Shown one piece after another: positions 33,681-44,000 of a DNA stretch of 64,000 nucleotides. Under the pieces are notes generated by a model, which had not been told where the DNA came from, ran no database searches, and was given only the letters and a program-made list of their open reading frames with translations. This DNA comes from Pseudomonas sp. LBUM920 (GTDB taxonomy: Bacteria; Pseudomonadota; Gammaproteobacteria; Pseudomonadales; Pseudomonadaceae), in assembly GCF_003852315.1 (NCBI RefSeq), contig NZ_CP027762.1, positions 2,337,501 through 2,401,500 on the forward strand, in the 5' to 3' direction. The first letter of the stretch is position 1; each line of letters opens with the position of its first letter. The position numbers were made by a program, and so were the translations under genes.

Positions 33681-34520
33681 ATGACAATTCTAGTGACCGG
33701 CGCAGGTACGGGTTTCGGCTATGAAGTGGCCCTCAGGCTGGCCAAAAAAGGCCTCGACGTGATTGCCGGCGTCGAGATCGTGGCCCAGGTGCATGCGCTG
33801 GAACAGGAAGCCCGCCGCCGGGGTGTCAACCTGCGTATCGAGAAGCTCGATGTCACGCACGAGGGCGACCGGTTGAGGGCTGCTGAATGGGACGTCGACG
33901 TGCTGCTCAACAACGCCGGTATTTCTGAAGGCGGCGCGACCGTGGACATTCCTGCTGAGCATTTGCGCCGTCAGTATGAGGTCAACGTGATTGGCCCATT
34001 GATGCTGACTCAGCTGATTGTGAAAAAAATGGTCTTGAAGAAAAAGGGCAAGGTCGTCTTCATGTCATCCGTTGCCGGCCTGACCGCCGACCCTTTCGCC
34101 GGCGCCTACGCGTCGTCCAAGCACGCCGTGGAGGCCATCGCCGAGTCGATGAGCCTTGAGCTCAAGGAGTTTGGCATCGAGGTGGCGACCGTCAACCCGG
34201 GGCCGTTTCTCACAGGCTTCAATGACCGCATGTTCGAAACCTGGAAGACCTGGCAAGACGAACCTTCCGAGCGCCTTTTCGACTACAGCAAGCTGGCCTT
34301 TCCCCACGAGCAATACGACCCGGAGCCGGTCTTCGAGACCACTATCGGGGTGATTACCGGGGCTATCGACACCTATCGAAACGTTGAGCCCAAGGCAATC
34401 ATTGACCAGCAGCGCAAGCAGATGAACTCGGCCTGGACGCGCAAAAGCAACGAAGGCCTGGGCAAGCGCGCGCAGCTGGTGCAGAAAGCCTATGACATCA
34501 AGCCAGGTACGCCGGTCTGA
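33681..34520 (+). CDS. Short-chain dehydrogenase/reductase family oxidoreductase
   Basis: AGGAG at 33670-33674 fixes the ATG at 33681. The 279-residue SDR protein has the cofactor motif TGAGTGFG (residues 6-13), NNAG at about 75-78, and the catalytic Ser-Tyr-Lys as SS...YASSKHA. It uses NAD(P)H to reduce or oxidise a carbonyl or alcohol; the substrate is unknown. It is a single gene with its own upstream region of about 210 bp. Confidence 0.92.
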   Translation: MTILVTGAGTGFGYEVALRLAKKGLDVIAGVEIVAQVHALEQEARRRGVNLRIEKLDVTHEGDRLRAAEWDVDVLLNNAGISEGGATVDIPAEHLRRQYEVNVIGPLMLTQLIVKKMVLKKKGKVVFMSSVAGLTADPFAGAYASSKHAVEAIAESMSLELKEFGIEVATVNPGPFLTGFNDRMFETWKTWQDEPSERLFDYSKLAFPHEQYDPEPVFETTIGVITGAIDTYRNVEPKAIIDQQRKQMNSAWTRKSNEGLGKRAQLVQKAYDIKPGTPV

Positions 34521-34568
34521 CGCCTGGCAAGGCCTTGCGCTTTCACCCACCTCACTAACAGGTAGACG

Positions 34569-34721
34569 ATGATGAAGACGTTATACAGATGCTTGGGGCT
34601 GTGCAGTGTGTTGATGCTTCACGGCTGTTTTGACAGCGCCAACAACACCACCAAGGACAACACCAGCGGTAGCAAATCCTCGGTGCAGATGCAGGAAGGC
34701 AAGTCACAGGAAAGCCAGTAG
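34569..34721 (+). CDS. Tiny lipoprotein, 50 residues
   Basis: An ATGATG start gives a signal peptide of about 19 residues (MMKTLYRCLGLCSVLMLHGC) whose lipobox LHGC marks Cys20. The mature tail of about 30 residues is polar and rich in Asn, Ser, Lys and Gln. It follows the SDR gene by 48 bp on the same strand. It is shorter than most gene-finder cut-offs. The lipobox and polar tail support a real lipoprotein of unknown function. Confidence 0.65.
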   Translation: MMKTLYRCLGLCSVLMLHGCFDSANNTTKDNTSGSKSSVQMQEGKSQESQ

Positions 34722-34793
34722 TTCCTGGGAGGGTCCGGGCTGTCGCGAGCAGCCTGGACTGCACCGCTTACAACGATAAAAACGGTGATCGCG

Positions 34794-35027
34794 ATGAATT
34801 GCCTCATTTGTGTGGGGGCGGCCGAACGGGTTTCCTGCGACGGCCCCTGGGAAGAACGCGACTGCCCGGACTGCGGACGTTACCGGGTGGCAGACGAACT
34901 GATCCTGGCATTGATGGACAACGGCCAGATCTTCGATATCGCCAAAACGCGCGGCTGGTTGGACAGCCGGCGTTGCGAGGGCGCTACACCGTGCATTCAA
35001 CTGCATGAGGCGCTGCTTGTGGTGTGA
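34794..35027 (+). CDS. Small zinc-ribbon-like protein, 77 residues
   Basis: The ATG at 34794 is chosen over a GTG three codons before. The protein begins MNCLICVGAAERVSCDG and carries CPDCGRYRV: the paired CxxC motifs look like a treble-clef or zinc ribbon. The rest is helical (ELILALMDNGQIFDIAKTRGWL). Function unknown; such small proteins are often annotated only as hypothetical. Confidence 0.65.
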   Translation: MNCLICVGAAERVSCDGPWEERDCPDCGRYRVADELILALMDNGQIFDIAKTRGWLDSRRCEGATPCIQLHEALLVV

Positions 35028-35501
35028 GCGTGACGGGCCTGAGACGCTGGGGTCTTGCCCTGTGTCACCGTCTGGTTGCAGACAGCTTTGCCGTGCCTCG
35101 CTGAGCGGTTCGCGCGCGTGATCCACACGCAACAGCAGGGTCATAGGCCTCTGGTCGATGATGATTTGCGCCACGATCAGCCCACTGATCAGCGGTGCGT
35201 TCACCAGCCAGTACCTGCCAGCCATCCACGTGCCGCATCAGTACATCCAGCAGCAACAGGTCGGGCTTGAGGGCCAGATGCAGTGGCAGCGCGCGGCGTT
35301 ATTGTGCGCGACCCAGGTGCATTTTCATGGGAGGTTTTGTTTAGGAACGATGGAGGCGGGCGGTTTATTGCCTGAAGGGAAGGCGGATTGACGAGTCATA
35401 CTTAAAAGTCCAGTATGGAATTATAAGTACAAAAACGTGCGTCAACGCTGGCTTTATTTCTTCACGCTTGCCAAACCAACAATAACTTGCGAGACCCAAT
35501 C
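35028..35501. other. Non-coding stretch with a response-regulator-like remnant
   Basis: About 475 bp with no intact gene. On the minus strand near 35230-35300 the frame reads LKPDLLLLDVLMRHVDGWQVL, which matches the receiver-domain phosphorylation segment of a response regulator but is flanked by stops and frame breaks. The right end holds the promoter and operator of the amino acid binding protein. Confidence 0.5.
35408..35426 (+). promoter_or_regulatory. Putative operator before the amino acid binding protein
   Basis: GTCCA-GTA-TGGAA followed by TTATAA. The same motif (GTCCA-TTA-TGGAC then TTATAA) lies at 39094-39112 before dauB, in the same orientation and spacing. A TTGACG at 35388-35393 gives a weak promoter that the motif would overlap. 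It is likely the site of a shared regulator such as the local DauR. Confidence 0.6.
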
Positions 35502-36278
35502 ATGAAGAAACACACGCTTATCACCGCCCTGGCCTTCAGCCTGCTCGCTTCCAGCCATGTGCTGGCGGCCGAAAAAACCTTGCGCATCGGCATTGAGGCG
35601 GCCTACCCACCGTTCGCTTCCAAGACCCAGGATGGCAAGATCGTCGGGTTCGACTATGACATCGGCAACGCCCTGTGCGCGCAGATGAACGTCAAATGCG
35701 TGTGGGTAGAGGGTGAATTCGACGGCCTGATTCCTTCCCTCAAAGTGAAGAAAATCGACATGGCCCTGTCGTCCATGACCATCAATGAAGACCGCAAAAA
35801 GTCGGTGGACTTCACCCACAAGTACTATTTCACCTCCTCACGCCTGGTGATGAAGGACGGCGCAACCGTGGATGACCAGTACGCCAGCCTCAAAGGCAAG
35901 ACCGTTGGGGTGCAGCGCGCCACGACCACCGACCGTTATGCCACCGAGGTCTTCGAGCCCAAGGGCATCAACGTCAAGCGTTACAGCAACAACGAAGAAA
36001 TCTACATGGACCTGGCGTCGGGGCGCCTCGATGCGATCTTTGCCGACACCATCCCGCTGAGCGACTTTCTGTCGATGCCACGTGGCAAGGGCTATGCCTT
36101 TGTCGGCCCTGAACTCAAGGACCCGAAATACGTGGGCGAGGGCGCCGGGATTGCGGTACGCAAAGGCAATACCGAGCTGGTCGGCGAGTTGAACGCGGCC
36201 ATCGACGGTATCCGCGCCAATGGCGAGTACCAGAAGATTTCACAGCAGTATTTCAAGTCCGACATCTACGGCGACTGA
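35502..36278 (+). CDS. Basic amino acid ABC transporter substrate-binding protein (arginine/lysine/ornithine type)
   Basis: A 258-residue family 3 binding protein with a cleavable signal peptide (residues 1-22, [11 protein letters not shown]). [29 protein letters not shown] is the typical first strand-loop of the ArgT/HisJ group. It binds a polar amino acid in the periplasm. It is convergent with the dauR-dauA-dauB operon and shares an operator motif with it, so arginine or D-arginine is a likely ligand. No permease or ATPase gene is adjacent, so it must use a channel encoded elsewhere. Confidence 0.9.
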   Translation: MKKHTLITALAFSLLASSHVLAAEKTLRIGIEAAYPPFASKTQDGKIVGFDYDIGNALCAQMNVKCVWVEGEFDGLIPSLKVKKIDMALSSMTINEDRKKSVDFTHKYYFTSSRLVMKDGATVDDQYASLKGKTVGVQRATTTDRYATEVFEPKGINVKRYSNNEEIYMDLASGRLDAIFADTIPLSDFLSMPRGKGYAFVGPELKDPKYVGEGAGIAVRKGNTELVGELNAAIDGIRANGEYQKISQQYFKSDIYGD

Positions 36279-36287
36279 CGCCTTCAA

Positions 36288-36326
36288 GCCGGCGTACCGA
36301 CTCCCCGCAGGGGCCGGCACGCCGGC
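36288..36326. terminator. Hairpin between the convergent binding protein and dauR-like genes
   Basis: GCCGGCGT and ACGCCGGC arms enclose an inner CCCC-GCA-GGGG hairpin. There is little T run. It fits a shared transcript end of the two convergent units. Confidence 0.6.
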
Positions 36327-36338
36327 TCGTGCGCCGGG

Positions 36339-36964
36339 TCAGCCCTTCAATTCCTTGAGGTGTTTGTAAACCGTCGCCCGTCCCATGCCCAGCACATTCG
36401 CCACATAGTTCGACGCGCTCTTGCCCTTGAACGCGCCTTCGGCATGCAGCGCCAACACCAGCTCGCGCTTGTGGTCGCGTGTCAGCAGATTCAGGCTCAA
36501 CTGGCGTTCGCGCATCCACGCATGCAGGAAGGTGTTGATCCGTTCCTGCCAGTCATCGCGAAACAGCGAGTCCGGCTGCGGGATCAGCTTGCTCGGCGAC
36601 AGAAACAGGTCCAGCGCCGCCTTCGCGTTTTCGAACAGCGAGATATTCAGGTTGATGCACAGCACGGCAAGCCGGCGCCCGGTGTGGTCGTGCAGCACGG
36701 TGCTCAGGCTGCGGATTTTCTGACCGTCCCAGTTGAGCTTTTCGTACGGACCGATGTTCACTTCACTGACGTCATCGCTGAGCATGTCCTCCAGCGACGA
36801 GTCGTCACCGATAGCGCGTTTGGACAGGTTGTTGGCGATGTAATCGACCTTTTGCGTGCGCAAGTCATGCAGCACCACTTCGGCATGAGGGAAGAACAGC
36901 GTGGCGATCGCATCGGCGATCGCGCGAAAATTCTGCATGACTTTTTCTTGCTCGGCGGTGTTCA

Positions 36965-36965
<1 letters not shown>
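36339..36965 (-). CDS. dauR: YheO/PAS-HTH regulator, DauR-like
   Basis: The ATG at 36965 overlaps the dauA stop; a TTG one codon before it is less likely. The 208-residue protein has the N-terminal YheO-type PAS domain (AIADAIATLFFPHAEVVLHDL..., GRRLAVLCINLNIS) and a C-terminal helix-turn-helix (GKSASNYVANVLGMGRATVYKHLKELK). This is the family of DauR, the D-arginine-responsive repressor of dauBAR in P. aeruginosa. Gene order dauB-dauA-dauR on one strand matches. It probably represses the operon, and perhaps the binding protein gene, through the shared motif. Confidence 0.85.
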
Positions 36966-38119
<1,154 letters not shown>

Positions 38120-39067
38120 TTAGCGCTGGATCTGATACAGGGCATTGGCCAGTGCAATGTCTTCCAGGCCCAGGCCGATGGAGCGGAAAAACACAGGGCG
38201 GTCGTAGTCCGGGCGCTGCGCCATGTCGCTGAGCAACTCAGGCAAGTCGCCGACGATGGTGCGCTTGTCCCAACCGTGCCGTTCGCCGGCGATCAGCATT
38301 TCGCCGGCCGCGCCTGGGGTGGTCTGGCGATAGTCGCAGAACACGTGCATGTGCTCGAGGCATTCGGCCGGCACTTCATGGGCGCGCGGCGCGTTGGTGC
38401 TGATGGAGGTGATCAGCGCGGGTTTGCGCAAGCGTGTCGGGTCGATCACAGGTGTTGCCGAGGAGGTGCAGAGCAGGATGACGTCGGCGTCTTCCAGGGC
38501 GGCGTCACAGCTCGTGGCGAGGGTCAGGCGCGGGTCCAGGCCCTTGAGGTGGGCGAGGGTCTCGGCATTCGCGCGGCCAAGGCGCGGCGAATACAGGCTG
38601 ATGTGCTGCCAGTCGCGCAGGTTCTGCACATAGCGCACGTGCGCCTGCGCAACCTTGCCGCTGCCGATAATCGCCAGGCGCCGCGCGGTTGCCGGTGCCA
38701 GCGCGTCCACCGCCAGCGCAGTGGTAGCCGCGGTGCGCGCGGTGGTCAGTTCGGCGGCATCGCAAAGCAACAGAGGCTGGCCGGTGCGCATCGACATCAA
38801 CAGCGTCCATGCGCTCACCAGCGGCCCTTGCTCGCGCACGATGTAGGGCGAGGTCTTGACCCCGTACACCCCGTCTTCGGCCAGCACGCCCAGGTAGTTG
38901 ATAAAGTCGCCGGCACCCTGAGGGAACTCCACCCACTGTTGCGCCGGCTGTACCGCAAGCCCTGCGGCCAGGTCGCGGAACAACTTGCGCAGGATGTGAG
39001 GCACATCGATTTGCGCAAGTAATTCGTGGGCCTGGGCCTGGTTGATCACGTGAGGCGTGCTGGGCAT
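38120..39067 (-). CDS. dauB: NAD(P)H-dependent anabolic L-arginine dehydrogenase (DauB-like; ornithine cyclodeaminase/mu-crystallin family)
   Basis: A 315-residue protein with a Rossmann fold whose motif is LAIIGSGKVAQAHVRYVQ (residues about 130-147), and the family's substrate-side segment GVKTSPYIVREQGPLVSAWTLL upstream. In P. aeruginosa this enzyme aminates 2-ketoarginine to L-arginine. It is the first gene of the operon. The operator-like inverted repeat lies 27 bp upstream and overlaps a TTGCTC-N16-CATAAT promoter. Confidence 0.85.
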   Translation of the reverse strand: MPSTPHVINQAQAHELLAQIDVPHILRKLFRDLAAGLAVQPAQQWVEFPQGAGDFINYLGVLAEDGVYGVKTSPYIVREQGPLVSAWTLLMSMRTGQPLLLCDAAELTTARTAATTALAVDALAPATARRLAIIGSGKVAQAHVRYVQNLRDWQHISLYSPRLGRANAETLAHLKGLDPRLTLATSCDAALEDADVILLCTSSATPVIDPTRLRKPALITSISTNAPRAHEVPAECLEHMHVFCDYRQTTPGAAGEMLIAGERHGWDKRTIVGDLPELLSDMAQRPDYDRPVFFRSIGLGLEDIALANALYQIQR

Positions 39068-39093
39068 GGCTATCTCCGCGGATAAACTGATTT

Positions 39094-39112
39094 GTCCATT
39101 ATGGACTTATAA
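39094..39112 (-). promoter_or_regulatory. Putative operator/promoter of the dauBAR operon
   Basis: GTCCA-TTA-TGGAC (39094-39106) followed on the plus strand by TTATAA. On the minus strand TTGCTC (39125-39120) and CATAAT (39103-39098), 16 bp apart, form a promoter whose -10 lies inside the repeat. The matching motif at 35408 supports shared control. Confidence 0.65.
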
Positions 39113-39219
39113 TTCTGTTGAGCAATATCCGTGTCAAAAAAGCTACAGCGCTGCCTCCCGGTAAGCTGTGATACGCACTGAATCAATGCATCAAGACTGA
39201 TACAAATGGGTACATTTAA

Positions 39220-39248
39220 TTGACGCCAGCATTTCGCCACCCTATTAT
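39220..39248 (+). promoter_or_regulatory. Promoter of the tpsB-cdiA-type operon
   Basis: TTGACG, exactly 17 bp, then TATTAT, with AT-rich sequence upstream. It ends 43 bp before the TpsB ATG and is a near-consensus sigma-70 promoter. Confidence 0.75.
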
Positions 39249-39291
39249 CGCCGCCGATTAGTGGCTCAGTGCCATATAGAGGGATCTAGAC

Positions 39292-41013
39292 ATGTGGCGT
39301 TTGGAACGTCGGACAAGGCTTGGCCTGCTGTCCGCTTTTTTTTGCCTGGGCGTTGCCGGATTAGCACAAGCTGCCCCCCCGCAGGCGACCCCGGGCATCA
39401 CCGACCTGATTCGCGACCGCCAGGACCGGCTGCTCGAAGACCAGCAGCGGCGCCTCGAAGAACTCAAAGACCTGCCCGGCAAATCCGCCGCGCCTGCAAC
39501 GCCGACCACGCCTGTGGATACCCGTTGCTTCCCGATCAAAATCATCGAACTCGCCGGCGCCGATGCGCTGTCCGAAGGTGAGCGTGACGCGCTGATCAAG
39601 CCCTATATCGGCCAATGCCTGGGCGTGCCGCAGCTTAATGAAGTGCTCAAGGTCATCACCGACCGTTACTTGGCCAGAGGCTTGGTGACCAGCCGTGCCT
39701 ACCTGCCACAGCAGGACCTTTCCAGCGGCAACCTCAGGATCCAGGTAGTCGAAGGCAAGCTCGAAAGTTTGAAGGGCGTCGAAGGCAGCGGCATCACCGA
39801 CCGCCAGTTGGCGATGAGCTTCCCAGGCAAGTCCGGCGAGTTACTCAACCTGCGCGAAATCGAGCAGATGGTCGACCAGCTCAACCGCCTGCCGTCGAAC
39901 CAGGCGCAGATGGAACTGGCGCCGGGCAGGGCCGTGGGTGGTAGCGACGTTCTGGTCAAGAACACTCCGCAGAAACCGTGGCGTGTCGGCTTGTCGCGCC
40001 ATAACGGCGGCCAGCGCAGCACCGGCGAGCAACAGTGGGGTGCGAGCCTGGATTGGGACAACCCGTTGGGGTTGGCCGACCAACTTTCGCTGCGCGGCGG
40101 CCACGATGCGGTGAGCGACCACCAGAAAACTTCACGCAATTCGATGCTCAATTACAGCCTGCCGTTTGGCTGGTGGAACCTCACCTACAGCTACACCGAA
40201 AGCGAGTACCGCTCCCAGGCCCAGGCGAATAACTTCACGTTCAAGCAAACCGGCGACAGCCAAAACCACCAACTGCGCCTGGAGCGTGTGATTCATCGTG
40301 ACGCGCTGAGCAAAACCTCCCTGAGCACTGGCGTGGCCTACCTGCGCACTAACAACTTCATCGAAGACAGCAAGCTGGCGCTGAGCAGCAATCGCCTCAG
40401 CGAAGCCCAGTTCGGTATCAACCATGGCCGCCGCATCGGCGGCTCATTCCTGAACATCGACCTGGGCATGCAAGACGGCATCGGCGCCTTCGATGCCCAA
40501 GCCAATCATCACCCCAAGCCCGGTCAGGCCGATGCGCGCTACCGCAAATACACCGCCACGGTGAGCTACTTGTACCCATTTCAGCTGTGGGGCGAGTCGC
40601 TGAGCTTCAGCAGCTTGATGACCGGCCAGCACAGTGAAGACGTGTTATTCAGCCCACAACGCATGAGCCTCGGCGGGCAATCGTCGATTCGCGGCTACAA
40701 AGACCAGATGCTCGCTGGCGACAGCGGCGGCTACTGGCGCAACGACCTGCGCTGGAGCCGCCCGGTGACCTGGGCCTGGCTGCAGCCGGTGCTCAACGAA
40801 TACGGCACCAGCCTTGGTTATGACCAGGGCGTGATCAGCCACGGCCGCTACAACGCCGAACAGCATGGGCGCATGAGCAGCAACTCGCTGGAGCTGTTTG
40901 CCCGCGGCAAGAACGTCGCGGCGACGGTGACCTTCGCCCACTCTTTGGAACGACCGGCTGCGATCACAGAACGTGAAGCGCCGATCTATTTCCGCCTGGA
41001 TTTTTTCCTTTAA
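39292..41013 (+). CDS. cdiB: Two-partner secretion outer-membrane transporter, TpsB/CdiB (ShlB/FhaC family)
   Basis: A 573-residue Omp85-superfamily protein. It has a signal peptide (1-27, AGLAQA-APP), a coiled N-terminal plug helix (ITDLIRDRQDRLLEDQQRRLEEL), POTRA domains (about 75-210, FPIKIIELAGADALSEGERDAL), and a 16-strand barrel. The conserved loop-6 motif is IRGY (466-469), and the protein ends in the outer-membrane signature Phe (FFL). It exports the giant TpsA encoded 33 bp downstream. The assignment as a CDI transporter follows from the toxin tip and immunity gene after the TpsA. Confidence 0.93.
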   Translation: MWRLERRTRLGLLSAFFCLGVAGLAQAAPPQATPGITDLIRDRQDRLLEDQQRRLEELKDLPGKSAAPATPTTPVDTRCFPIKIIELAGADALSEGERDALIKPYIGQCLGVPQLNEVLKVITDRYLARGLVTSRAYLPQQDLSSGNLRIQVVEGKLESLKGVEGSGITDRQLAMSFPGKSGELLNLREIEQMVDQLNRLPSNQAQMELAPGRAVGGSDVLVKNTPQKPWRVGLSRHNGGQRSTGEQQWGASLDWDNPLGLADQLSLRGGHDAVSDHQKTSRNSMLNYSLPFGWWNLTYSYTESEYRSQAQANNFTFKQTGDSQNHQLRLERVIHRDALSKTSLSTGVAYLRTNNFIEDSKLALSSNRLSEAQFGINHGRRIGGSFLNIDLGMQDGIGAFDAQANHHPKPGQADARYRKYTATVSYLYPFQLWGESLSFSSLMTGQHSEDVLFSPQRMSLGGQSSIRGYKDQMLAGDSGGYWRNDLRWSRPVTWAWLQPVLNEYGTSLGYDQGVISHGRYNAEQHGRMSSNSLELFARGKNVAATVTFAHSLERPAAITEREAPIYFRLDFFL

Positions 41014-41046
41014 ATTTTTTACCGCCCTCGGGCATCGAGACATGAC

Positions 41047-44000
41047 ATGGACGTTCGCCAGTTCGCCTTCCTCGCGCGCCAGCCTTCTGCTGCCGTAAAA
41101 AGCCGCTCCCACTTCCTGGGGCTGCCTAAACGTGGGTTAGCGTTGATCCTGGCCAACGCGATGTTCTGGCAGCCGCTGCTGGCCCAGGCCGACGGCATCG
41201 TGGTCAGCGCACCGGGCACCACGCTCGGGCAAGCGGGCAATGGCGTGCCCATCGTCAACATCGCCGCGCCAAACGGAAGCGGCCTGTCGCACAACCAATT
41301 CCATGACTACAACGTCGGCGCCAACGGTGTCATTCTCAACAACGCCACCGATCGAACCCAGTCCACCCAACTGGGCGGCATCATCGTCGGCAACCCGAAC
41401 CTGCGCGGCACCGCCGCCAACATCATCCTCAACGAAGTCAACGGCGGCAGCCCCAGCCAACTGCGTGGCTACACCGAAGTGGCGGGGCAGTCGGCCCATG
41501 TCATCGTTGCCAACCCGTACGGCATCAGTTGCAACGGTTGCGGCTTTATCAACACCCCACAAGCCACGCTGACCACTGGTAAAGCGGTGATCGAAAACGG
41601 CCAGATCAGTCGCTATCAGGTTGACCAAGGCAACGTCGCCATCGAAGGCGCCGGCCTGAACGCCAGCAACGTCGACCAGTTCGAAATCATCACCCGCGCC
41701 ACCACGATCAACGCGCAGATTCAGGCGAAAAAACTCACCATCGTCGCCGGTCGCAACGACGTCGACGCACGCACCCTCAACGCCACTGCGCGGGCGGCAG
41801 ATGGCAGCCAGGCGCCAGACCTGGCGATTGACTCCTCGGCGCTCGGCGGCATGTACGTGGGCGCGGTCAAGCTGATCGGCACCGAGGCCGGTGTGGGCGT
41901 GAAGCTGTCGGGCGATATGGTCGCCGGCGGTGATATCCAGATTGATGCGGCGGGCCATGTGGTGATGGGCCAGACCACCGCAGGCACTGCTGTCGCTGTC
42001 AAAGCGGTCAGCCTGGAAGCCAAGGGGGCCGTGTACGCCGGTACTGATCTGTCGGTAAAAACTCAAGGCGCACTGACCAGCCAACAAACCCTGGCTGCCA
42101 AGGACAGCATCGCACTGGACGCCGGTGGCCGATTGACCAACAGCGGGATCATCGAAGCAGGCGTCAACACCGATAACAGCCGCAATGCCCAGGGCGATTT
42201 GCGCTTGACTGCGCAGGCCATCGACAACACCGGCAAGACCGTGATCGCCAGCCGCGACCTCAGCGTCAACACCGGTGAACTCGCCAACCAGGGCGGCACC
42301 CTGAGTACCCAACGCTATGCGCAATTAACTGCGACAAACGTGGACAATCAGAACCAAGGCCGGATCCTTAGCGCTGGCAGCTTGGGCTTGAACGCCAGTC
42401 AGTTGCTCAACAGCCAGGGCGGCCTGGTGACCAGCACCGGGCCGCTGACGGCCACGGTCGGCCAGTTGGCCAACCGCAACGCAGAGCTGTCGAGTCTTGG
42501 CCAGGCCAGCTTGCAAGTGGCAACGCTGGATAACGTCGCCGGCCTGGTGTCGGCCGGCCAAACCTTGAGTGTGAAGGCGAGCGGTGCCATCAATAGTCAG
42601 GGCGGGCGAATCGCTGCACGCCAAGCCGTGCAATTGCAGGCCGCTTCACTGGACAACAGCCAAAAGGGCGTGCTCACCAGCCAAGGCACGCTGGGTGTTG
42701 AACTCAGTGGCACCCTGGCCAACCAGCAGCAGGGACGGATCGAGTCCACCGGTGGTGCGCAGTTCAAGGTGGGTGCGTTGGATAACCAGCAGGGCGGTGT
42801 GCTCACCAGCAGCCAGACCCTGGATCTGACGGCAGGTGCGGTCAATAACAGTGGCGCAGGCCAGATCGCCAGTGCCCAGGGCTTGAACGCGAATCTCGGC
42901 AGCCTTGATCAACAGGACGGCGGCCGCTTTTACAGCAACACCGACCTGAACCTCAACCTCAACCAGGGCCATTTGGATAATCGCAGCGGGCTGATCAATG
43001 CCACCGGGCAATTGACCCTCGACAACCTCAACAGCGTAGACAACCGCCAGGGCGAAATCTCCAGTGCGCGGGCCTTTACCGTTGCGGCGCGTACCGTCGA
43101 TAACGCTGCCGGCAAGTTGCTCAGCGACCAGGGGCTGACCCTTCAGATTGCGCAGACCTTGAATAACAGTGCGGGATTGATTGCAGCTACCGGCTTGCAG
43201 ATCGATGTCGCCAACCTGGTCAATGACCAGAACGGCAGCGTGAGCAGTCGCGGTACGCTGAACGCCCGTGTGGCGGGCATGCTGGATAACCGTGGCGGTA
43301 GTCTCAGCGGCGCCGGTGCAAGCCAACTCAGTGTGGGCAACCTGAACAATGGCGGTGGTCGTCTGTCCAGCCAAGCCAGTTTGAGCCTGGACCTCAATCG
43401 CGGTCATCTGGATAACCAGGGCGGCGTGATCAGCGCGCCCGGTCAGTTGTTGCTGAACCACTTCAACAGCGTCGATAACCGCAACGGAGAAATCTCCAGC
43501 GCCACCGGCTTCACGCTGCAAGCTGACACTTTGGATAACCGCAGTGGCAAGGTCTTGAGTGAGCAGTCGCTGACCCTGGCCGTTGCTCAGGCCTTGAGCA
43601 ATGCGGCAGGTCGGGTGAGTGCGGCGTCGTTGCAGGTGCAAGCTGGCAGTCTCGACAACAGCAGCGGCCACTTAGTGGCTCGCGACAGCTTGAATCTGGG
43701 CGTTGGCGCAGCACTGCTCAACCACAGCGGGGAGATCCTGAGCCGTGATGTACGGCTCACGGCAGGTACGTTGGATAATGCCCAAGGTCGGGTGCAGGGC
43801 GACAATCTGCTGAAGATCGACGGCGGCGCACTGAGCAATCGCAATGGCACGCTTGCCAGCGGCCAAACCCTGGAACTGACCGCCGGCAGCCTGGACAACA
43901 GCCTTGGTAAACTCACCAGCAACGCCGTACTGACCGCTGCGATCGCCGGCAACCTACTTAACCAGAGCGGGCTGTTTACCGCCGGCGCGAACCTCCAACT

